The notes beneath the pieces are model-generated. The model did no database searches. It had not been told where the DNA came from and saw only the letters and a list, made by a program, of their open reading frames with translations. From contig NZ_CP020991.1 of assembly GCF_002874775.1 (NCBI RefSeq), forward strand, positions 1,059,225 to 1,123,224: a stretch of DNA of 64,000 nt, read 5' to 3'. This document shows, piece by piece, positions 25,927 through 34,057 of the stretch (position 1 is the first letter of the stretch; each line of letters starts with the position of its first letter). Both the position numbers and the translations under genes were made by a program. Origin of the DNA: Monoglobus pectinilyticus. Its GTDB lineage: Bacteria > Bacillota > Clostridia > Monoglobales > Monoglobaceae.

Positions 25927-26835
25927 TTAGGTATTTTCTATTATACACGCTCCGAGATTATCGGGCTTTAAAAGATGAAGCTTCCAATCCTTCATTTTGC
26001 TTATAAGCACCTTGCTGATGTTGCAGTTAAACGCTTGATTGTCGGCTTTTATAATTGCAATTATAGTCGGTCCGGCTCCGCTCAGATACACGCCAAGCGC
26101 GCCGTTGTCATAACAAAGCCTGAACAGGCTGTCCATATTAGGGATAAGCCGCTTTCTGTAATTTTGATGCAGTTTATCGCCTACTGCGGTCCTTATGTTT
26201 TCATACTTCCCGGACATGAGGCTTGCTGTCAGCAGCGCGCTGTGCCCGGCATTATATACCGCGTCGTCATGAGACACGGATTTAGGCAGAACCCCTCTTG
26301 ATTTTTTGGTTTGAAGATAGAAGTCCGGCACTAGAGCCGCAAAACACAAATCTTTCGGATTAAGCTCAGTCTTAACATACCGTATAGCATATTTGGTTCT
26401 GACATTCACGGTAAATCCGCCGAGCAGAGCAGGCGTCACGTTGTCGGGATGCCCCTCAATATCCGCAGCCAGCTTTAACAGCTCATTCATAGACAGTCTG
26501 TCTCCGGAAAGTTTATTAGCCGCAACTATTCCTCCGACTATTCCGGCGCTGCTGCTTCCAAGCCCCCTGGTAATCATTATGTTATTCTCCAGGGTGAGTT
26601 TAAGACCAGGGCATTTATGGCCGACCATCTCAAAAACTCTTTTCATGGATTTATATATTAAGTTGTTCTCATTTTCAGGCAGGAATTTTTTTGAGTCATC
26701 CAAAATATTAATCTGCAGTCTGCCCGAATTATTTTCCTCGGCGGTAACATAATTATACAGCCCCAGCGCAATACCCATGCTGTCGAATCCGGGGCCGATG
26801 TTGGCCGATGTTGCAGGAACTCTGACCTTAACCAT
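25927..26835 (-). CDS. thrB: Homoserine kinase
   Basis: ThrB phosphorylates homoserine with ATP in threonine synthesis. The 302-residue GHMP kinase has the N-terminal VRVPATSANIGPGFDSMGIALGLYN segment and the ATP loop RGLGSSSAGIVGGIVAAN near residue 90. The C-terminal YLSGAGPTIIAII motif is also present. Length and motifs are standard. It begins one base after the stop codon of hom, so the two are translationally coupled. No threonine synthase gene (thrC) is seen in the window. Confidence 0.96.
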   Translation of the reverse strand: MVKVRVPATSANIGPGFDSMGIALGLYNYVTAEENNSGRLQINILDDSKKFLPENENNLIYKSMKRVFEMVGHKCPGLKLTLENNIMITRGLGSSSAGIVGGIVAANKLSGDRLSMNELLKLAADIEGHPDNVTPALLGGFTVNVRTKYAIRYVKTELNPKDLCFAALVPDFYLQTKKSRGVLPKSVSHDDAVYNAGHSALLTASLMSGKYENIRTAVGDKLHQNYRKRLIPNMDSLFRLCYDNGALGVYLSGAGPTIIAIIKADNQAFNCNISKVLISKMKDWKLHLLKPDNLGACIIENT

Positions 26836-26836
26836 T

Positions 26837-28066
26837 TTATTCAGCCACCAATCTTATCTTTCCCAAAACGTTATATCCGCCAAGCTCGCCGTCAACTGAC
26901 ACAAGTTTGTCAAATTCATAACCGGTCATTTCAGGCGTTACAACCGCAAACTCATCTTTATATTTCTCGCCGTCCAAAGTTATAACATCGTATCCTTTTT
27001 TAGCAAACGTCTCCGGAGCCGCCTCCGTCTTTGAAAGCCTCACATAAAATCTTGACGGCAAAGTTTTGGCGTCGAGCAAATAGCCTTCCTGCCCCTCGCT
27101 CCAGCCTAACCTGATATGCTTATCCTTATGCTTTACAGTATCTATTATATCTGAAAGCACCGCGCTGGCTGTCGGAAGCGCTCCGGCGCCGCGGCCGTAA
27201 AACATCACGTCTCCCAGCCCCTCGCCTCTGACCATAATACCATTGAATACGTCATCTATTCCCGCAAGGGGATGTGAAGAATCCAGAATAGCCGGGCAAA
27301 CCATAGCATAAACGCCGTTTTCAGCCCTTGAAGTTATACCCAGCAATTTTATTACTGCGCCGAACTTAGCCGCGTATTCCACATCCTCAAGGGTTACTTT
27401 TGTGATACCCTCGCACGGAATCTCATCACTGTCAACAAATTTGCCAAACGCCAAAGACGCCAGTATGGCAGTCTTACGGCAGGTGTCGTGACCTTCAATA
27501 TCAGCGGTCGGGTCTTTTTCTGCATACCCGTTTTCCTGAGCGCCTTTCAGTGCGTTCTCAAAGGTTTCCCCTTCTTTAATCATTTGGGTCAAAATGTAAT
27601 TCGTGGTACCGTTCAAAATACCATATATATCAGTAAGCTCATTTGCGGCCAAACTGGTGTAAAGAGGTCTTATAATCGGGATACCTCCGCCTACGCTCGC
27701 TTCAAACAAATAGTTAACGTTATTGTCCTTAGCTATTTTAAGAAGTTCGGTTCCGTGTTTTGCAACAAGTTCTTTATTTGAAGTTACAACGCTTTTACCG
27801 GCCTCAAGCAGTTGTTTTGTGAACTCATAAGCCGGTTTTGTGCCGCCCATGACTTCCGCCACAACTCCGATTTCAGGGTCGTTTAAAATATCCTGAAAGT
27901 CCTTAGTAAAGCATTTATACTGACTGTCCGGAAAATCTCTTAAATCCAGTATCTTCCCGACTGTTATTTCCTCGCCGCTGCGGCGTTTTATTGATTCGGC
28001 GTTAGTGGCAATAAGCTCTCCGACGCCGCCCCCTACAACACCGAATCCCATAATTCCTATCTTCAT
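26837..28066 (-). CDS. hom: Homoserine dehydrogenase
   Basis: Hom reduces aspartate semialdehyde to homoserine with NAD(P)H. The 409-residue protein has the dinucleotide motif MGFGVVGGGVGELI at the start. It also has the catalytic-domain signature GTTNYILTQM...YAEKDPTADIEGHDTCRK near residues 150-200. The C-terminal 75 residues look ACT-like but are short compared with the roughly 430-residue Bacillus enzyme, so feedback control by threonine is uncertain. AGGAGG lies 9 nt before the ATG. It is the first gene of hom-thrB, probably with lysC after it, and lies about 60 nt downstream of the DUF1015 gene. Confidence 0.95.
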   Translation of the reverse strand: MKIGIMGFGVVGGGVGELIATNAESIKRRSGEEITVGKILDLRDFPDSQYKCFTKDFQDILNDPEIGVVAEVMGGTKPAYEFTKQLLEAGKSVVTSNKELVAKHGTELLKIAKDNNVNYLFEASVGGGIPIIRPLYTSLAANELTDIYGILNGTTNYILTQMIKEGETFENALKGAQENGYAEKDPTADIEGHDTCRKTAILASLAFGKFVDSDEIPCEGITKVTLEDVEYAAKFGAVIKLLGITSRAENGVYAMVCPAILDSSHPLAGIDDVFNGIMVRGEGLGDVMFYGRGAGALPTASAVLSDIIDTVKHKDKHIRLGWSEGQEGYLLDAKTLPSRFYVRLSKTEAAPETFAKKGYDVITLDGEKYKDEFAVVTPEMTGYEFDKLVSVDGELGGYNVLGKIRLVAE

Positions 28067-28128
28067 TGGTATATTCCTCCTGCTCTGTTATCTTCTAAAA
28101 ACATAAACCGGTTATCAAGTTAAAAATA

Positions 28129-29451
28129 TTAGTCAAACTTATTAATAACTATACCCGTTATGAGTTTAGGCCAGAAATAGGTAGATTTTTGAGGCATTTT
28201 CTCATTAGCCAAAGAAATATCCTTTATTTCTGAAATCTTTGTCGCATTTATCAAAAACGAGCATTGATAATCGCCGTTCTTTACACAGTTAACCGCGTCA
28301 GACGCGTCTCTTGTATATACAAGGTGATCCTGGTTGGCTAAGCTTGCGTCATCTATATCAAAATACTTTTCTAATATAAGCTTATGCAGTATTGTAACGT
28401 CCAAATATTTATAAGCATTGCTCTTATCCTTTATTAAATCATCCATTATATGAACATCTTTGAGTTCAAGCAGATAATAATAATTTCCGCCGGTATAGAA
28501 CGCAAACCTCTTTTCATCAACGGTGTTGCGTAGTTTAGTCATTATTATCTCCGCAAAATCGCCCTCGGTGAAGTATATCTTAGACGCGTTAAAATCATCG
28601 GTCAGCATACTGATTGTAAGCTGTTCAGAGAAGTTTTTAACGTTTTTTATCATTCTGTGTGTGGGAAATACAAAAAGACCGCTGTCATCCATCGAAACAA
28701 GCATCATCATAGTATAGTCATACGACTGGGTGCCGATTTCAGTTCCGTCAGCTTCATGACGGGCGTTTCTGTAATTCAGAGCAGTCTCGTATCTATGGTG
28801 ACCGTCGGCAATAAACAATTGCTTATTTTCAAACTTTTTAGAAATAACATTAATTATAGCCGGGTCTTTTATAATCCAAATATTTTGAATAACATTCTCC
28901 CTGGTTGTAAAACTAATATCAGGAGCTCCGTCTGAACACTCTGAAATAATATCAGCGATTGCCTGGTCAGGGTCCATATAAAGCGAATATATTTGGCTCA
29001 TATTTGTCTTAGTTGCTTCCATTAAATCAAGTCTGTCACGCTTTGCCTTTTTCAAAGTTTCCTCATGAGGCAGAATAACTTTTTTTGAGAACTCCTCAAG
29101 CTGAACCAAAGAGATAATACCCTTCAGCGAATGTGTAGGGGATTCTTCAGTATCAAGCTGAAAAACCTGCTCATAGATATAAAACGCCGGTTCGTCTTCA
29201 AACACAAGAACCTGTTCCTCTATCCACTTATTCAAATACGCCGCGCTTCTGGTATACTTGTTATTGTCAGAATCATCGCTTTCAAATTCCATACCGTAAT
29301 CCAAGCGAATAACGTTATACTCATCCTTATTATAAAGCTCCTGCTGTTCTTCCGCTGAAATTATGTCATACGGAGGAGCTGTAACCATATCTAAATCTTT
29401 AAATTTTTCTGTATTATATCTAAGCCCTTTAAAGGGTACTACTTTTGCCAT
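28129..29451 (-). CDS. DUF1015 family protein
   Basis: The 440-residue protein has the DUF1015 opening MAKVVPFKGLRYN...LDMVTAPPYDIIS and internal motifs HSLKGIISLVQLEEF, ILPHEETLKKAKRDRLDL and FIADGHHRYETALNYRNARHE. The HHRYETA motif looks like an active site, but no reaction is established for this family. In Clostridia it is often beside serine-synthesis genes; here it lies upstream of hom, which also fits amino-acid metabolism, though that is inference. ATG 29451 is chosen because GAAGGA lies 8 nt before it. Its promoter is at 29542-29570. Confidence 0.9.
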   Translation of the reverse strand: MAKVVPFKGLRYNTEKFKDLDMVTAPPYDIISAEEQQELYNKDEYNVIRLDYGMEFESDDSDNNKYTRSAAYLNKWIEEQVLVFEDEPAFYIYEQVFQLDTEESPTHSLKGIISLVQLEEFSKKVILPHEETLKKAKRDRLDLMEATKTNMSQIYSLYMDPDQAIADIISECSDGAPDISFTTRENVIQNIWIIKDPAIINVISKKFENKQLFIADGHHRYETALNYRNARHEADGTEIGTQSYDYTMMMLVSMDDSGLFVFPTHRMIKNVKNFSEQLTISMLTDDFNASKIYFTEGDFAEIIMTKLRNTVDEKRFAFYTGGNYYYLLELKDVHIMDDLIKDKSNAYKYLDVTILHKLILEKYFDIDDASLANQDHLVYTRDASDAVNCVKNGDYQCSFLINATKISEIKDISLANEKMPQKSTYFWPKLITGIVINKFD

Positions 29452-29541
29452 TATTATCATCCTTCCGGAATAATTTAATTTTCGCGCTGACAAATGTTAC
29501 AGCACGGACAATTTATCATAATCGATAACATATCATATTAG

Positions 29542-29570
29542 ATAATACAACATATTTGTCAATACGTCAA
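29542..29570 (-). promoter_or_regulatory. Promoter of the DUF1015 gene
   Basis: On the minus strand TTGACG (29570-29565) and TATTAT (29547-29542) are 17 bases apart. The leader of about 85 nt contains a short atcgataacatatcat AT-rich dyad. Confidence 0.6.
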
Positions 29571-29715
29571 GGTAAATTTACTCTGCGCATGTAAATATTT
29601 TCCCAAAAATTCCTGGATTTTTTAGATTTAATCTACAAATAATATTATTGTGATAATTAATGAAATTATTACAAATCTATTTAAACATAGTAGAATTTGT
29701 TGGAAAGGAGATCCC

Positions 29716-29832
29716 ATGGGAAAATTCAGTACCGGTATGCTTCTTGGAACAGTGTTTGGAATAGGAATTCTAATGCTCGACAAGAAGAATGTTAAAAAAG
29801 CAAAAAAGATGATGAACGGAATGCACTTTTAA
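29716..29832 (+). CDS. 38-residue YtxH-like membrane-associated peptide
   Basis: This small gene has AAAGGAG 7 nt before its ATG and a perfect terminator 18 nt after its stop, so it is very likely expressed. The protein (MGKFSTGMLLGTVFGIGILM, then Lys-rich DKKNVKKAKKMM) has one Gly-rich hydrophobic helix followed by a basic amphipathic tail. That resembles the start of YtxH-domain stress proteins but is much shorter. An in-frame ATG further upstream (29650) lacks a ribosome binding site. Function unknown. Confidence 0.75.
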   Translation: MGKFSTGMLLGTVFGIGILMLDKKNVKKAKKMMNGMHF

Positions 29833-29850
29833 CCTCCAAACACCAATTAT

Positions 29851-29886
29851 TAAGAGCCGCGCAAATTTGCGCGGCTCTTAGTTTTA
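29851..29886 (+). terminator. Terminator of the 38-residue peptide gene
   Basis: TAAGAGCCGCGCAAA and TTTGCGCGGCTCTTA form a perfect 30-base palindrome (29851-29880), followed by GTTTTA. A second hairpin (AACCATTTGT/ACAAATGGTT, 29911-29936) lies just beyond. Confidence 0.88.
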
Positions 29887-30050
29887 TAAACTTAATAATA
29901 AAATAATATCAACCATTTGTATATAAACAAATGGTTCGCATGTTGCGTTTACTCGTCAAATGCAGTACATTAAATAAATTCTAAAGCCAATAAAGTTAAT
30001 TTTAACTACGGTTAATATTTAAAATATAATACTTTAACTTAAATATTATT

Positions 30051-30287
30051 TTATACATTTCCGTCCCTATTAACTTCAATCACATCGGTACGGCCGAGTA
30101 AATAATCAACTGAACAATTAAGGTAATCAGCAATCTTTGCAAGATTATTAGCTTTAGGCATTGAATTCTTCATATTTGACATAGTATTAAGCCCTAAATT
30201 AATATCTTTAAGCATTTTTTTGACGGTGACATTGCGCATTTTTGCTACTAGCCTAATTCTATCAGCAACCTTGCCGGAAATATACAT
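30051..30287 (-). CDS. XRE-family helix-turn-helix regulator
   Basis: The 78-residue protein has a compact HTH (RIRLVAKMRNVTVKKMLKDINLG...MPKANNLAKIADYLNCSVDYLLGRTDVIE). ATG 30287 is chosen because GGAGG lies 8 nt before it; a longer reading from 30302 includes that site. Its last third matches the next gene (30474-30740: DCLDCSVDYLLGRTDVIEIN), so the two are local paralogues. There is no partner gene and its targets are unknown. Confidence 0.85.
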   Translation of the reverse strand: MYISGKVADRIRLVAKMRNVTVKKMLKDINLGLNTMSNMKNSMPKANNLAKIADYLNCSVDYLLGRTDVIEVNRDGNV

Positions 30288-30473
30288 AAATTTAACCTCC
30301 ATATTTTGTGCATTTATTGCAAAAATCTAAATATAGATATTTCACCGTCGACAACAACTAAACTTAGAAATGCAGTATTTTCATAACAGTTATAAGTTTC
30401 ATATGACTATACCATATTACACCTGTAGATAGTAATATAATTAATCAAGAGCAGTTTAACTGCTACAAAACTA

Positions 30474-30740
30474 TTATAAAACTTTAAAATTATTGTTTTC
30501 AGTATTTACTGCACTGCTGTTAATTTCTATTACATCAGTACGCCCGAGGAGATAGTCAACAGAGCAGTCAAGACAATCAGCAATACGTTCAATTTTATCT
30601 ACTGACGGTATTTTATTTTGCTTTTCAATATCATAAATAAAACCTTTATTTATACCGCATTTTTCTAAAAGGTATTTAATTGAAATTCCTTTTTGCTTAG
30701 CTCTTAGTTTTATTCTTTCTGTCATTTGTAAGTTTTGCAT
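30474..30740 (-). CDS. XRE-family helix-turn-helix regulator
   Basis: The 88-residue protein has an HTH (MTERIKLRAKQKGISIKYLLEKCGINKGFIYDIEKQNKIPSVDKIERIADCLDCSVDYLLGRTDVIE), then a short polar tail. AAAGGAG precedes the start, with about 10 nt of spacing to the first ATG; an internal ATG at MTERIK is also possible. It is a paralogue of the gene at 30051-30287, and both read leftward. The 320-base gap 30741-31059 is about 80% AT and shows no gene. Confidence 0.85.
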   Translation of the reverse strand: MQNLQMTERIKLRAKQKGISIKYLLEKCGINKGFIYDIEKQNKIPSVDKIERIADCLDCSVDYLLGRTDVIEINSSAVNTENNNFKVL

Positions 30741-31059
30741 AAGACATTTTGCTCCTTTTTGTTAACAAGCGATAATTTTCCACAATATAAGTAAAATACT
30801 CGGCATATTTTTTTGCGGTATAATAACACATTTATTATATTAAAATCAAATTACTCTATAAAATTATAATTTAATCATCTAAAAAGCTATTAATGAAAAA
30901 TTATATAATAAAATGACATAATTTGCAACAAAATTAAAATAAAAAATATGTATGGCGATTATACTTTAAACAGTTAACATCTATAACTGCCTTAATATTA
31001 CATATAAATTTATGTTAATAATTTTTGAAATAATAATTTAAAAAAAGATAATATAATTT

Positions 31060-31355
31060 ATGAAAAAAGAAGCAGGTTTTGAAAACAGGAACCCTTTCGT
31101 TGAGCTGGGATTGGTAATTTCAGTTTTGAGAAAAGCCAAGGGCTACACCCAATACAACTCGAAGAGAGGGCACAAATCAGCTGTTCTCATCTTAGTTCTA
31201 TTGAAGCTCCTAATATATCTTCCTAATTTTCTTTAGAAGTATTCTTCAATATTGCTGATATTTTAGAAGTTAAACCCGGCGACCTGCTTAATCTTAATTT
31301 GCCATCGTCCTATTTTAATAAAGATGAAGAAGAGAAAAAATTAGAAGATAAGTAG
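31060..31355 (+). pseudogene. Decayed XRE regulator (frameshift plus stop)
   Basis: The first 36 codons (MKKEAGFENRNPFVELG...RKAKGYTQ) match the start of the intact gene at 16822-17097. The match resumes in another frame (LEERAQISCSHLSSIEAPN), crosses an in-frame TAA (FSLEV follows), and continues to FNIADILEVKPGDLLNLNLP. One frameshift and one stop show the gene is broken. It is the reverse-oriented relative of that regulator and lies beside the repeat array. Confidence 0.82.
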
Positions 31356-31368
31356 AGGAAGTAATAAA

Positions 31369-31581
31369 ATGTATTTAAAAAGATGAAGAACTCTGCGTAT
31401 AAATGCAGGATTAGGGCAAACAAAAATTGCTGAAATATTAGGAATACAACAAACGGTATACTCTCGATATGAGAGAGGGTTTCAAACTATACTGTTACAT
31501 TTTCCAGTGAAACTTGCAGACTTTTATAATAAATCAACTGATTACATATTAAATCTCACAAATGAAATAAATCCACATTAA
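31369..31581 (+). pseudogene. XRE regulator interrupted by TGA at codon 6
   Basis: From ATG 31369 the frame reads MYLKR, then TGA, then RTLRINAGLGQTKIAEILGIQQTVYSRYERG and KLADFYNKSTDYILNLTNEINPH to TAA 31581. Apart from the TGA this is a complete 70-codon XRE gene of the family whose C-terminal half also survives at 63542-63692. It ends 20 bases before the repeat array. A downstream start is conceivable, but it would lose the first helix. Confidence 0.8.
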
Positions 31582-31600
31582 AGTAATAATATTTACAAAT

Positions 31601-32340
31601 ATATTGAACACTACGTGTTCAGATGGTAGCTCACCTAACGCGCTTGCTAGCGCAAGCCTACCGAGGTTCACTGAAAAACCTACTTTTTTATGTATTATAA
31701 AAGTTGAAAACTTAGTTTTTTGATAAGTTAAATTAATAGGAACTCAAAATCTCTTTATTCACGGCAGTTCACAAAGTCAACGGGAAAAAAACAAGGCTTT
31801 TTCATCTTGAAGCGCAGATTCAAGATGAAATTAGCGGAGGCGTATATATCACAACTAAGCAATTTATTATATGACAACTGAGTTAATTATTGGCATCTGT
31901 AGTTTATATCACATTATTTAGTTTATATAATATACACTTTTATTTAAAAGTGTAGCCACAATTGACATTGCAGGTTTATCAAAACGAGTCAATTTGGTTC
32001 ACACGCACCTTTCAGGGGCGGTCACAAGCGCCATTTGGAGCCGTTAGGCGACCTAAGCGAGCAGCACTTTTTCTTTTTTTGAGTATACATATTATTGACA
32101 TTGTAGGTTATTCAAAACAAGTAACTTTGTATTACACACGCCTTGCAGGTGTGGTCACAGGTGAAGCGTTTCTTTTTCTTGCGAGTGTGACCACACTTTT
32201 CTTGATAGTGTGTGTTATACATATGATTTTATTTTACCATAACCTACAATGTCAATAATATGTATACTCAAACTCAAATAAAAAGAAATGGTTCAAACAC
32301 CTATTATAAGTAAAATAATATATTATATGGGGTCATATAC
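31601..32340. repeat. Dispersed mosaic repeat, array copy 6 with nested insertions
   Basis: Reverse-orientation unit from TTGAACACtacGTGTTCA to TATATGGGGTCATATA. It carries the extra block with the ctacactttt-type hairpin (about 31840-31975). Two copies of a smaller element (32081-32160 forward, 32185-32272 inverted and longer) are nested in the ctttttcttt/gtgaagcg segment. Reading frames here, such as one of 98 codons at 31962, are not supported as genes. Confidence 0.85.
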
Positions 32341-32384
32341 AAAGTACATAGATAGTTTTTTATAAACAAAATAATATAATTTTA

Positions 32385-32853
32385 TATATTGAACACTGCG
32401 TGTTCAGATGATAGTTCACCTCACGCGGCGTGCACGCACGCCCTACCGAAGTTCACTGAAAAACCTACTTTTTTTATGTATTATAAAAGCTGAAAACTTA
32501 GTTTTTTGATAAGTTAAACTAATAGGAACTCGGAATATTTTTTTCACGGCAGTTCACAAAGTCAACGGGAAAGTAGTAGGGCTTTTTTCATCATGAAGCC
32601 ATGGCTTCATGGTGAAATGAGCGGGGTGCGAGCGCCCCTTGGAGCCGCAGGCGACCTAAGCGAGCAAGCACTTTTTCTTTCTTTGCGTATACATATTATT
32701 GACATTGTAGGTAATGGCAAAACAAGATACTTTATATTACACACACCTTGCAGGTGTGGTCACAGGTAAAGCGTTTCTTTTTCTTGCCAGAAAAAGAAAT
32801 GGTTCAAACACCTATTATAAGTAAAATAATATATATTATATGGGGTCATATAC
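32385..32853. repeat. Dispersed mosaic repeat, array copy 7
   Basis: Reverse-orientation unit with all main modules, ending in TATATGGGGTCATATA, and with one nested small element at 32691-32765. It follows copy 6 after a 45-base AT-rich spacer. Confidence 0.87.
32691..32765. mobile_element. Nested 75-85 base element
   Basis: This short element starts ctttgcgtatacatattattgacattgtagg (positions 32691-32720) and ends with a CACACCTTGCAGGTGTGG hairpin and tcacag. Inverted copies or relatives sit at 32081-32160, 32185-32272 and 63815-63901. In three of these the host repeat is split at the same ctttttcttt/ggtgaagcg point. Confidence 0.65.
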
Positions 32854-32902
32854 AAAGTTGATATATATTATTTTTAATAAACAAAATATATTTATTAAAT
32901 TT

Positions 32903-33515
32903 ATATATTGAACACTGCGTGTTCAGATGATAGCTCACCTAATGCGGCGCATAAATGCGCAATACATCACAACTAAGTAATTTATTGACACTGTAGGTAA
33001 TGGCAAAACAAGCCTCTTTGTATCACACCCACCATACTGGCGGGGTCACAATACATCACAACTAAGTAATTTATTATATAACAACCATGTTAATTATTGG
33101 CATTTATAGTTTGTATAACATTATATAGCTTATATAACATACACTTTTAAACAAAAGTGTAGCCACAATTGACACTGTAGGTAATGGCAAAACAAGTCTC
33201 TTTGTATCACACCCACCATACCGGCGGGGTCACAATACATCACAACTAAGTAATTTATTATATAACAACTATGTTAATTATTGGCATTTATAGTTTGTAT
33301 AACATTATATGGCTTATATAACATACACTTTTAAACAAAAGTGTAGCCACAATTGACACTGTAGATAATGGCAAAACAAGTTATTTAGTATCACACCCAC
33401 CTGAAAGGTGGGGTCACAGGCCTTGCAGGTTCATCAATACAAACTACTTTGGCTTACACGCACCTTTTAGGTGCAGCACCTTGCAGGTTTATCAAAATAA
33501 GACAGTTTGGTTATA
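32903..33515. repeat. Dispersed mosaic repeat, array copy 8 with 184-base tandem repeats
   Basis: It opens with TTGAACACtgcGTGTTCA and then switches to a block repeated in tandem. The word gacactgtag starts at 32987, 33171 and 33355, a period of exactly 184 bases, giving two full units and a partial third. Each unit has catcacaactaagtaattta and the cttttaaacaaaag hairpin. No gene is visible between 31582 and 33523. Confidence 0.85.
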
Positions 33516-33523
33516 AAATATAA

Positions 33524-33994
33524 TCACTTATGATAGGTTATTCCGGCGCTTATTGTAAACGCCCTATATATCTGTTCCAGCAGAATTACCCTCATCAGCT
33601 GATGCGGAAACGTCATCTTTGAAAAACTCAGCTTTAAATCAGAAATTGATTTTATGCTGTCATCAAGGCCCAGTGACCCTCCAATTATAAATACTATATG
33701 GCTTTCCCCGGTAACAGAAAGGGACTCTATTTTTTCGGAAAGCTGTTCTGATGAAAGCTGCTTTCCTTCAACGCAAAGGGAAATTATATATGCGCCTTTC
33801 GGTATTTTCGCCGCAATCTTCTCGGCTTCCTTATTTAAAACAATTTTCTGCTGCCCGTCCTCGTTGGGTTCATCTTTAACCTGTATGATATTAAGCTTGC
33901 AAAATCTGCTGAGACGTTTTTTGTACTCGTCGATGGCGCCGCAATAAAACTTCTCTTTTATTTTTCCGACGCAAATCAAAGTTATATTCAACAT
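33524..33994 (-). CDS. rlmH: 23S rRNA (pseudouridine-1915-N3)-methyltransferase RlmH
   Basis: RlmH methylates pseudouridine 1915 in helix 69 of 23S rRNA, using SAM. The 156-residue protein is a SPOUT methyltransferase starting MLNITLICVGKIKEKFY. Its C-terminal knot has FIIGGSLGLDDSI and SFSKMTFPHQLMRVILLEQIYRAFTI...YHK, which matches the family exactly in length and ending. GAGGGA precedes the ATG. It lies 63 nt after ftsH with a hairpin between, so it may be expressed from read-through or its own promoter. Confidence 0.97.
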   Translation of the reverse strand: MLNITLICVGKIKEKFYCGAIDEYKKRLSRFCKLNIIQVKDEPNEDGQQKIVLNKEAEKIAAKIPKGAYIISLCVEGKQLSSEQLSEKIESLSVTGESHIVFIIGGSLGLDDSIKSISDLKLSFSKMTFPHQLMRVILLEQIYRAFTISAGITYHK

Positions 33995-34024
33995 AATATA
34001 TCCCTCTTTAAAGCTTACATAACA

Positions 34025-34053
34025 ATAGGTGCCGCAAACTGTACGGCACCTAT
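34025..34053. terminator. Hairpin between ftsH and rlmH
   Basis: ATAGGTGCCG pairs with CGGCACCTAT (10 bp, 9-base loop). The tail is T-rich on the plus strand and weaker on the minus strand, so termination of ftsH transcripts may be partial. Confidence 0.6.
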
Positions 34054-34057
34054 TTAT

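Noticed and set aside
28067-28128. Possible riboswitch or T-box before hom
   Set aside because: The gap is only about 60 bases and has no specifier or antiterminator-like structure.
31962-32258. 98-codon reading frame
   Set aside because: It crosses several repeat modules and nested elements and has no ribosome binding site or protein-like composition.
32987-33440. Possible CRISPR array
   Set aside because: The repeats are 184 bases long and contiguous, with no spacers of unique sequence and no cas genes.
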